NCBI GenBank assembly: GCA_027596195.1
Contig: JADGJG010000317.1
Span: forward strand, 1 to 24,340
Origin: Podochytrium sp. JEL0797
Taxonomy: Eukaryota; Chytridiomycota; Chytridiomycetes; Chytridiales; Chytriomycetaceae
Reading direction: 5' to 3'
DNA: 24,340 nucleotides
Shown: positions 1-7,867 of the stretch, one piece after another
Numbering within the stretch: the stretch's first letter is position 1
How the letters are laid out: each line of letters opens with the position of its first letter
Made by a program: the position numbers and the translations under genes
Notes under the pieces: model-generated
Databases searched by the model: none
Seen by the model: only the letters and a program-made list of their open reading frames with translations
What the model was told of the DNA's origin: nothing

Positions 1-60
<60 letters not shown>
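1..60. repeat. Poly-C homopolymer at left contig end
   Basis: Sixty consecutive C residues open the window. Read from the other strand, this is a 3'-terminal poly-G, mirroring the 69-G run at the right end. G runs at both 3' ends are what uncalled 'dark' cycles of two-colour sequencing leave when reads run off a fragment. I think an assembly artefact is more likely than genomic sequence. It is not a canonical fungal TTAGGG telomere. Confidence 0.9.
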
Positions 61-609
61 ACCTGAACACGATTTCCAATACGGCAGAGGGATGGCCCAG
101 GGCCAGCCCAGGGCGTGCTGATGGCGATCGGCAAAGTTTGCCATTATTTTCTATTGACTGAATGGTTCTTAATGGGTTCTTAACGGAAATCGCGTTTCTT
201 TCTTGATATTTCTGTAAGCTGTTTGGATGCGATCGGGAAAATGGGGCGCGTGGAAGCCGGGCGGGTTTTGTTTTCCTTTGTTTTCCTTTCCTCTCCTTTT
301 TCCCCTTTCTCAAAAAAAACAAAAACAAAAACAAACCCATCTCCCCCCCTCCCCGCCCAACCTTCGCGCACCACCCCGCCGCCAAACCCACCCCCAAAGC
401 CCTCCCCACCAGCAAACCAAGAAGGTAGTACGGTACACCTACGCTCGTCTCTCTCCACGAAACTAAGTAACCCCCTCCCTCACACACCGTCGCTAACCCC
501 CTTTCTCACAAACTCGCCCCTCCCGCACCACACAAAAGAATCCCTTATTGGTGTTTGCTGCAGTGGTATCTATCCCCCCCTCTCTCTCTCCCGCTGACCT
601 ATTGCCCGA
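61..609. other. Intergenic leader, no gene seen
   Basis: No convincing coding region is visible. Open frames here are low-complexity Pro/Ser or Phe/Lys translations of C-rich, T-rich and A-rich tracts (for example T/C-rich 270-310 followed by A-rich 311-335). A C/T-rich stretch at about 573-596 lies just before the ATG at 610 and could be promoter or 5' UTR of that gene, as pyrimidine-rich tracts often are in compact fungal genomes. No tRNA or repeat element was recognised. Confidence 0.5.
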
Positions 610-2624
610 ATGGACCACTTTCAGTCTTATGCTGCGTCTTATGCTGCCGCGGGACATGGCGCTCTCACCCAGGAACAATACTACGCAATGTATTACCAGC
701 AACAAGCCCAGCCTCAGACGCAGTCGCTTCCTCCACGCACAGGTGTGACCCACCATCCTCCTCACTTCAAAAAAACTGACAAATCCCACCCCATTCGAAA
801 CCAGCCACGGCCGTAGAATCCTCTGCCTACGCAAAAGCATACTACTCCAGCGCCTCCGCCGCATCCGGGATCCCCCCCGGGTTAACACCCGACCAAATCG
901 CGGCGTACAAGGAAGCCCAACAACTCGCATGGATGCAGTACAACGAGTCTGGTTCGTGCCGTTTCCCCTTTATGCATTTGTCACGGTATTCTTATCACCC
1001 ACAACACACAGCCAAATCCATGATTCGAAACCCATTCACGGAACCTCCCAAACCACAACCCGAGTCGGCCCCCGCGAAAAAGAAGGTCATTTTCGACCCC
1101 GTCAAAGCAAAACGCGATGCAGCAGCGGCAGCAGCAGCTGGTGCTGCATCCCAACAACCACAGCAACCCCCTGTCGCGCGGAAAATCCCTCCACCGCCAC
1201 CACCCCCTTTGAAATCCTCCATCGCAACCGATACCTCCGCGAACTCCGAACCAAACCCCTCCACCGTTGTGGATTCGATTCCTTCCACAGCGAACCCGGA
1301 CCCAACTCCATCCATTGCCTCCCTTCCCGTCCAACCCCCACCCGCCCCCACCCCACCCACAGACACACCCACCCCAACCAACAAACTCGTCCTCGTCCTC
1401 AACCCCTCCACAACCACCCGCCTCTCCCACCCAACAACCCTCTCCCCCTCCGCCCTCACACTCGCCTCCTACGATTCCCGCATCGAAGCCGAAGAACGCG
1501 CCGTGGCGCTGTTTCTGGCAGACCAACAAGCGATCCTGGACCGCGTCGCGAAAGCGATGCAGCTGCGGAAAGAGCAAGGCGACCAACGTGTGCGTGCGTT
1601 GCGGGAGGCGAGGGAGGTGGCGAGACGGAAGGTCGAGGAGGGGGGATTGAGTGGGGAGGGTGGTGATGCGCGGGGATCCCCCACGGTGGTGGATGATGCG
1701 CCAGCACCGCAACGTGTTGCGGAACCTCTGTTTCCGATGATGGAGGACGACGCGACGCCTGTGACGTCTCCGAAGGTGGTGAAGCGTAGTGTTGGGGGGA
1801 GGGATACGGCGCCGACTTTGTTTATCCCGCCTCCACCTTCTCCACCACCGCCTACGGAATCCCGCAGCAGCAGTCGTCGACACGAGTCCCGTCGGAAACG
1901 AGACCGCAGTACGAGCCGCGACCGTCCCCACCGTCGTCGATCGCACCGCGACTCGTCTTCTACACGTTCTCAAGACGGGTACCGCAACGACGACGTGAAC
2001 TCTCGTTTGGAAGGAGGATACTCTCGCGAGATGGAACCCTCATACCAACAACGTCGTCGCACCAGCAACAGCAGCAGCACGTCCCCCACCCGTCACACCC
2101 ACCGACGTGACTCGTTGACCCCCAGTTTCGCACCGCTCCCACCACCACCACCTCCTCACACATTCTCGCCTCCACCCGCACATCATCAATCCCTCCCATC
2201 ACGTAGACTCTCGTCGCGCGAACAGACACACGAGGAGGAAGCAGGGGAAGCGGACGCGGATGCTGCGTATTTCTCTCAATTGCGGTCGAGTGGGTACACG
2301 AGTTTGTTGGCCACATATCGCGAGCGGAATGGTGTGGTTGTGGAAGACGAAGGGAGAGGAGGGTATGACGAGGAGAGAAGAGGAGGTGCGAGAAGAGAAG
2401 AAGGATGGCAACACAGGTTGTCGTTGTCGCAAACAAGAGAGTATGAAGGTGGGTTGATTGTTTTTTGTTTGTTTTGTCACGTTTTCTAATGAATTGAAAA
2501 AGAGGGGAACGGATACCGCCGATTCGCGGGTCGACGGTCGTTGCTTGACCAGAATGCGGGTGGTGTGCTTGGACGTGAGGATGAAGAGGAGCTACGGCTC
2601 GCACGAAGGCGCGAGTGGGGGTAA
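610..2624 (+). CDS. Hypothetical low-complexity protein with RS-rich segment
   Basis: I do not recognise the family. The model has four exons, 610-742, 817-951, 1012-2448 and 2503-2624, giving 608 codons that close in frame. Introns are 74, 60 and 54 nt with donors GTGTGA, GTTCGT and GTGGGT; the last has a CTAAT branch-like site at about 2486. The N-terminus is Ala/Tyr/Gln-rich (MDHFQSYAASYAAAG). A predicted helix follows (LTPDQIAAYKEAQQLAW), then a short basic patch KKKVIFDPVKAKR, an Ala run and long Pro tracts. Next come an acidic/basic helix around 1480-1640, an Arg/Ser segment at about 1850-1990 (SRDRPHRRRSHRDSSS), and a charged C-terminus (REDEEELRLARRREWG). The RS segment resembles SR-related splicing or mRNA-processing proteins, but no RRM or zinc finger is visible, so that role is only a guess. 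The 60-nt intron is frame-neutral and stop-free, so its removal is less certain. Codons are strongly C-rich. Confidence 0.7.
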
Positions 2625-2727
2625 ATCTAGCCGAATGAGTCAGAGTGCGATATGAAAATTTCGTTTTTTTCGTTTGCCAATTTTTTCAAATTGTTTTTTT
2701 TCTCTGGTCTCCAAATTGAACAAACAC
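2625..2727 (+). promoter_or_regulatory. Short T-rich spacer before the homeodomain gene
   Basis: Only 103 bp separate the stop at 2622-2624 from the ATG at 2728. The spacer is dominated by T runs (about 2659-2701). It must hold the 3' end of the first gene and the promoter or 5' UTR of the next. No TATA box or other defined site stands out. Confidence 0.35.
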
Positions 2728-3948
2728 ATGACGATGAACACGACCCTCGCAAACGACGGGACACCTGCAGTGCCGCTGCGCGATGACGGACGGCGCAAGC
2801 GCGTGCATCCATCCAGAGAGCAGACACTGGCCCTGGAGGAGTGCTTCAGGCGCACGAGGAAGCCGAGTGCCCAGGAGCGAGTCGCCATTGCAAAGAGCGT
2901 GGGCATCAACCAGCGATCGATTCAGGTACTTACTTGTCTAGCACTTCTCTAGGCACTTCTCTAGTAGTTCTATAGCACTTGTCTAGGAGCACTAGAGCAG
3001 CACTAGAAGAGCACTAGAGGAGCACTCGTCGACTACTCGATTAGTCACCCCAAATGAATTTCAAATAATTAATCGTCACTCGCTACTGAATAGATCTGGT
3101 TCCAGAACCGCCGCGCCCGCGAAAAGAAAGAATCCGCCGACCTCTCCCCACAATCCCTGCACCACCCCTCCCGCCCCATCTCCGAATCCGCCACGCCCTC
3201 TCAAACCACGAGCCCAACCACCTCCACAGCCCCACCCCTCCCCCCCTCCCCCATCTACCCTCCCCCAACCCGCACCCAAATCCACATCACCGAACTCCAC
3301 ATTGGTTCCTGGCGCCGCGTATCCCTGACCCCAACAGACCTCACCTGCCACGTGGACCCCTCCACCAACACCCTCCACTACGCCGTCACCGAATCCGGTT
3401 ACCTTTTCGAATGCGTGTTCCCCTTAACCGCCATCCAAGACATGTCTCTGCACCCCGTCGTATCCTCCGCCCACCACTCCACACTCCTCCTCACAATCCT
3501 CCCAGGAACCATCCCCCATTTCCTCCGCAACCAAGGCCCATCCCCATCATCATCACACCACGAGAACGTGTGGACACGTATCCAAGACTTTACTGAATCC
3601 CTGCAAGCCTCCTCGGGCGCCCCGCACGTGTTGCAAGGCACATGTGCGGATATGGATATCGCTTTTCAGTTGGTGAGCGAGTATTTTGAAGGGTTGAAGC
3701 GGAGGCGGGAGGTGCAGCATCAGCAGATGGCGTATCCGGGGCATGCACATTCGGGGCAGGTGCAGGAGGGGCAGGAGCTTCACCAGCAGGAGTACCAGCA
3801 GCAGCAGCATCCGGGACAGGCACATTCGGAGCATGTGCAGCCGGTGCATGAGGCTGGGGTGGATTGGCGGAGGGAGGAAGATGTGAAGGGCCAGTTGGGA
3901 GCCTTGTTGGATGTGGTGTCTGCGGCGGCCGCAGAAGGGGGGGTATGA
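2728..3948 (+). CDS. Homeodomain transcription factor (fungal, Phx1/Pho2-like architecture)
   Basis: Two exons, 2728-2925 and 3094-3948, encode 350 aa; the 168-nt intron is phase 0. The homeodomain spans about residues 22-80: a basic N-terminal arm RRKR, helix 1/2 residues (REQTLALEECF), and recognition helix IWFQNRRAREKK with the invariant W, F, N and R. The intron falls exactly before IWFQNRR. A Pro/Ser/Thr linker (about 85-126) leads to a second conserved-looking block at about 130-190 (ITELHIGSWRRVSL, then GYLFECVFPLTAIQD). From memory this resembles the C-terminal domain that accompanies homeodomains in fungal Phx1-type regulators. The C-terminus is His/Gln-rich. The protein should bind DNA in the nucleus; its targets cannot be read from the sequence. 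The start is the first ATG of a 'MTM' pair and either is possible. The intron carries an unusual 11-bp repeat listed separately. Confidence 0.9.
2937..3028. repeat. 11-bp degenerate tandem repeat inside the homeobox intron
   Basis: Eight consecutive units of 11 bp (one of 12) start at 2937, 2948, 2960, 2971, 2982, 2993, 3004 and 3015. Nearly all begin TCTAG or TAGA and carry a GCAC core: TCTAGCACTTC in the left half, TAGAGGAGCAC in the right half. The two halves are partly complementary and could fold as a long imperfect hairpin in RNA. The array occupies over half of the 168-nt intron between the donor at 2926 and the acceptor at 3093. Confidence 0.8.
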
Positions 3949-4372
3949 AGGGGAAAAAAGCAGAGTGTGTCGCTGGAACGAAAAAACAGAAGAGAGGAGG
4001 GGTTTCTTATTTATGGTTCGCGTTTTACAAAAAAAAATTAATTAATTTGTTTCACTGGGGACTCATCGCAACAAAGCTGTTGTTGCTGTAAACATTTGTC
4101 GATGTATCGCAACAAAAGCTGTCAACCAGCCCCCCCACCTTGAAAGGAAGAGTGGTAATTTTTCAGTCTTTCTCCCTTCATGTCCAGTTTTAATTATTGT
4201 CAATATCGAAAGAAACAAACAATATCCAATTACGCGCGCAGGTGTCAATCGATGGAGTTGCTGACTCGCTCCTCACTTCCCTCACTCGTCGAATGTGTAA
4301 CGCATCCCACTCAGAACAGCAGAGAAGTCAGCCAAAATCACTCGAAGAAGACCACACCGTCCCCATCCAACA
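3949..4372. other. Intergenic region downstream of homeodomain gene
   Basis: No gene is supported. It starts with an A/G-rich stretch after the TGA at 3946-3948 and includes an A-run plus TTAATTAATTT at about 4029-4050 that could belong to the 3' processing region. The words CGCAACAAAGCTGT and CGCAACAAAAGCTGT occur near 4067 and 4108 as a short direct repeat. From about 4190 the sequence reads openly in one frame, but that reading overlaps the OTU-like remnant in a different frame and has no recognisable domain. Confidence 0.4.
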
Positions 4373-4968
4373 ATGCCCTTTCGAAGACGAGGTTCGTGCT
4401 CGCACTCTAAATACGGTACTGATGGTTTTATTTGTAACGATATGCTCGCGGCTTCGCTCGCGATCCCTGCTACTCATGAACTCGCGAACGTCATCGGTGA
4501 CGGCAACTGCTTTTGGCATGTGTCGGGATGCTGAGTTTGGGGACATTGTGTCATCATGGCGGCGCGGCTGTTGTTCTCCGTGTCAATATCCGGCTCTTCA
4601 CTCACCGCCGTCATCATTCACGCGTCAGATCTTTTCCCCCTCCATTCCGACTGCACGAACAATCTCATTTCGACTTCAGCGACTCAGTTCAAGCATTGAT
4701 TCAAATGGACTCCATCGTGTCCGCAACATCACAACACGCCAACCCCACTTTGACACATTTGCCAATGATGCGCCGATCTCCTCCCTGCGCCGAACTCCTC
4801 AGTCCCAAGACTTCACTGCCAATCAGAATCCTTTGTGCGAAATGTCAGAAGGTGCGCGACGACTATCGTATGTCTCTTTGGCAAAAAGCAATGGAGACGG
4901 TCAGATGCTTCAAAAGGTCGCCACCACCGACGAAAGCTCTACCAATCGAGTCTACCTGCGTCATATGA
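4373..4968 (+). pseudogene. Probable decayed OTU-type cysteine protease remnant
   Basis: A small open frame, 4373-4534 (53 aa), ends with ELANVIGDGNCFWHVSG and then a TGA. The GDGNCF core matches the catalytic-cysteine motif of OTU-family proteases (typically GDGNCLFRA). After the stop, the next frame (from about 4528) reads MLSLGTLCHH, similar to the segment that usually follows the OTU cysteine helix (x-LyGtedhH), and stays open to the TGA at 4966-4968. A frameshift within about 15 nt would therefore join the two halves. OTU domains occur both in cellular deubiquitinases and in transposable elements of fungi. No terminal repeats, transposase or reverse transcriptase is visible nearby, so the element type is unknown. 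A functional intron-containing gene cannot be excluded, but no plausible splice pair was seen. Confidence 0.4.
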
Positions 4969-5455
4969 AGAAAAAGGACGTTCATGAGTGTCTTCTTCCA
5001 CCAAATACGGACTTTCCTGGGTTCGTGGACATTCCTGTTTTCTTCCAAGAACAGAATGGACTCCAAGGGTGTCATTTAGCTTTTTTGCGTCGGAGTAGTG
5101 TTGGGGTTGGTGCAGGGCGGTTTGAAAGCGTGAGGGGTGGAGGGGCGGGATGGGGGGTTTTCGCGTTTTTTTTCATTTTTTTGTTGCGTGGATGCGTTGG
5201 ATGAAGGACGGATAATAAATGCATCTTCTCCACACTTCAAGCTCGACATGGGCACGCCCTATGCACGTGCTCCCTCGCCACCTGTTATCTCACTCAGATT
5301 TGTGGTTAAAAAAAATCTTAATCACGTGTGGATCGTTGATCTCCCAATTCCTTGGAACAATTCCAATTTCGTAATGGGGCATGCACATATGATGACGTCC
5401 AAGTTTCCAAAATTGCGCGTGTTGGAATTCAAACAGTTTGAAGAGCTTGCGATTT
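4969..5455. other. Gene-poor stretch between OTU remnant and CNB-domain gene
   Basis: Open frames cover much of this stretch on the + strand but translate to compositionally odd sequence (Gly/Phe-rich around 5120-5200) without recognisable motifs. It contains the 3' flank of the minus-strand gene ending at 5456. No RNA gene or repeat was recognised. Confidence 0.4.
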
Positions 5456-7770
5456 CTAATATTTCCAATTCACTTCCTTCCCTTCCTCCTTGATGACCAT
5501 AATCTTTTTCGCATTCGGATCCCGCATCACCTCCTTGGCCATACACTCCAGCATCTTGACCTGCAACTTGCGAAACTTTTGCTCCCGCTTCGCACCCGCC
5601 TCCAACTTGACCACATCATTCACCGTCAACCCATGAAACCACGGTGTCATATCCAGCGGAATCTCTGTCCAATCCCCCACCGCCACCAACACCGCACACT
5701 CCACTTCCCCCCTCGCCACAACCGTAAACGGACTCCCCGCCAAATTCACATAATCCCGTAACAACTGTTGATTGAAATGATGACCCGTGGATAAACTCCC
5801 GACCAACACGCGTCGCGGTTGTGCGGCCACCCCCGTCTCATTTTCGAGGTTACGATACACGTCGCAAGTTCCAGACTTGATGACAAAGATTTGGTTTAGA
5901 CGTTGTCTTTCTTCGATAATGGTCGCTTGTGGAGAAAAGTAACGCCAGAGGGCGCGTTCAGCCACGAGGTGGATTTGGGGGTCCGTGAAGTGGGAGAACC
6001 AGGGGACATAATGGCGTAGGAATTTGAACATTTTGCGAAGCTCAAATTCTTGAACTGGTGTATTTTTTTAGTTTATGTTTGAAAGAGGGGAGGGAGGGGG
6101 AAGCGAACTCAACTGAACCCCGAAATTCTTGAAAAATCCTCCTTCCACACTTTTATCAACACAACATGACTCCTCGTAACTACAGTTGCAGCTCTCGGCA
6201 CAGAGTTAATCAACGCCATTTCGCCAAAACCTTCTCCAGACGACAAGATGCGTACCAAACTCATGTTTTTGGGGTCGTATCCATTCGCCACGCGAATGTC
6301 GATACGTCCATAAAGGAGGATGTACCATGCGTCGCCGTGGTCACCTTGGCGGAAGATGGTGTGGTTTTTGGGGAATTCGACGATATTGAAGACTTCAAAG
6401 AGTTGGTTGAAGAGGAGGTCGGATTGGACTTTGTTGAAGGCACTGTGCAAAAAACCTCAATGTTAGTGGTCGGGGGGGGGGGGGGGGGGGGGTTGAGAGT
6501 TTCTTAAAGGGGGTGGGTTGACCAAATGGAAAAAACCAAGGCGGGATATGTAATTTAAAAAAACAAAAACAAAAACCTTTACTTGAAACAAATTGAAAAC
6601 AACAACTACATAAAGCTTTACTTGAAACACTGTCAAATCATGCGCATTCCGGAGATAGGCTGGTTTCCGCAAAATCCCCATCACCTGGTCAAGATGAGGA
6701 CGCAGACATTTGGGCATTTCCGCCACAATTTCACGCTCGGGCACAAAAAACACGACCGATTTTCTGCGATTGGTCCTTGCTCTGCTTTGAAACTCGCGTT
6801 GCAGCCCCGCTTCCACGTCCTTATAAGTCCTCTCGTTGGGTGAACTGTCGCCCATTGACTTTGGTTTCTCGGAAGTCAATGAGGATGTGTCCGGAACTCG
6901 TTTTTGATCCGAATACAACTTCTCCGTCGTTTCGAGTCCAATCAATTTGACGAGAGCCCGCTTTCCAGCCGACCCAACAAATAGTCTTTCCGTGAGATTC
7001 ACCGCAAGTCCCAGATTATCAATCATCTTTGATTGATCTTCCGCATTATGATGATGCACAGAAGACGATAGAGATTTAACAGATTTGCGCCGCGCCGCAC
7101 CCTGTTCTGATTTTGCCCCCAAAACAGGTGGCAATTTGACCGCCACGTCTGGCTTCGGGTGTGCAAGTAGATTCGTCCGCTTGCGTCGAATCTTGATCAC
7201 TTCAGGGCTCGGGTCAAAGTCTCGCGTGCTCGGAGGTGGCTTGGAGATTCCATTGCCGACTCTTGCGAGACGAGATTTGGGGATTCCATAGTGCAAGGAC
7301 CAAAACTCTTTCATAAAGTTTTCGTGTACGCGGTCCTGGAGCATCTGTGACACTTTTCCGACTTTGTGGTTCGCAAGAGACGCGTCGTTTTCAACGTCAA
7401 CGCGTTGAATCGAAAAATATTTTTGAGTCAGGTCGTGGATCGCTTGCGTGCACATTGTGGGGTTCTTTGACCCGGCGGTGGCGGGTTGATTGAACTTCTC
7501 CAACTCGTCGGGGGGTTTGAAATCGGATTCCGAGTACGAAGCTTCCGTTGCGGTTTCGGAACCAAGGTTTTTCAAGTGGATTGTTCCAGGTCCTTTTGAA
7601 AAGAGAGGGTCTGGTTCGGGGGGTTTTTTGGTCGTCAATTGATGGCCTTTTCTGTAGAATTTGTAACTTGTTGAATTATTCTCCATCGGAGGCTGGGCCA
7701 AGAGAACCAAGTCCTCGATATCAGTTGTTTGCACTTCTTGCTGCGCCGGGTGGTGGATGCTTGCTTCCAT
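5456..7770 (-). CDS. Cyclic-nucleotide-binding-domain protein, intron-poor paralogue
   Basis: About 690 aa. Exons on the minus strand: 7770 to about 6622-6629, 6442-6114 and 6054-5456. The second intron (59 nt, donor GTTGAG, phase 1) closes cleanly. The first intron has a CTAAC branch site and the acceptor GCACAG at 6443, but needs a phase-2 donor, and the attractive GTAAAG donors at 6621 and 6582 are phase 0, so the exact junction is unresolved. The first ~380 aa are basic and low in known motifs but share VHE-FM-EFW and GNGISKP with the neighbouring paralogue. Exon 2 is a CNB fold with a near-canonical phosphate-binding cassette (FGEMALI followed by PRAAT), keeping the Glu and Arg that contact cAMP/cGMP. 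Exon 3 is a second CNB-like domain (VGSLSTGHHFNQQLL) without that cassette, so probably structural. There is no kinase, channel or GEF domain. Architecture and the CFAP74 neighbourhood suggest a flagellar or zoospore role comparable to animal CNBD2, which is an inference. Confidence 0.82.
6472..6492. repeat. 21-nt poly-G tract in the first intron of the CNB-domain gene
   Basis: Twenty-one consecutive G on the + strand (C on the coding strand) lie about 29 nt upstream of the acceptor at 6443 and just upstream of the CTAAC branch site. It could be a genuine intronic homopolymer, since shorter G/C runs also occur at 20574-20583 and in a CHO2 intron. It could also be a gap-closing artefact like the contig ends. 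Confidence 0.85.
6577..6629 (-). repeat. 14-bp direct repeat duplicating a splice donor
   Basis: On the coding strand TGTTTCAAGTAAAG occurs twice, 39 bp apart (plus-strand 6616-6629 and 6577-6590). Each copy contains CAA|GTAAAG, a good donor. Because 39 is divisible by 3 and the spacer has no stop, use of the second copy would add 13 residues in frame. Confidence 0.8.
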
Positions 7771-7834
7771 GCTATGGTTCCGGTGGACAGCTCAAAGTGG
7801 GGAGGTCGATTGTTTGAAAATCTTTTTTATCTAT

Positions 7835-7840
<6 letters not shown>

Positions 7841-7865
<25 letters not shown>
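7841..7865. repeat. (GA)12 dinucleotide repeat between the paired CNB-domain genes
   Basis: A perfect GA microsatellite (TC on the transcribed strand) begins 3 bp past the stop of the gene at 7868-10604 and lies about 70 bp upstream of the next gene's ATG at 7770. It is either 3' UTR of the first gene or a pyrimidine-rich promoter element of the second. Confidence 0.9.
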
Positions 7866-7867
7866 GA

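Noticed and set aside
1..60. Telomere-like terminal tract (C-strand left, G-strand right)
   Set aside because: Strand orientation fits a telomere, but the tract is a pure homopolymer, is present at both ends of a 24-kb contig, and cuts CHO2 in mid-exon.
981..1973. 330-codon open frame on the minus strand
   Set aside because: It is antisense to the Pro/Ser/RS-rich gene; its Arg/Gly/Trp-rich translation is a compositional shadow of C-rich codons.
2937..3028. CRISPR-like or satellite array
   Set aside because: Units are 11 bp, contiguous, degenerate and confined to a spliceosomal intron, with no spacers.
4197..5204. 335-codon open frame on the plus strand
   Set aside because: It overlaps the OTU-like remnant in another frame, has no recognisable domain and ends in Gly/Phe low complexity. 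I could not support it as a gene.
5137..5493. 118-codon open frame next to the CNB-domain gene
   Set aside because: It runs into the antisense of that gene's last exon and shows no motif or splice support.
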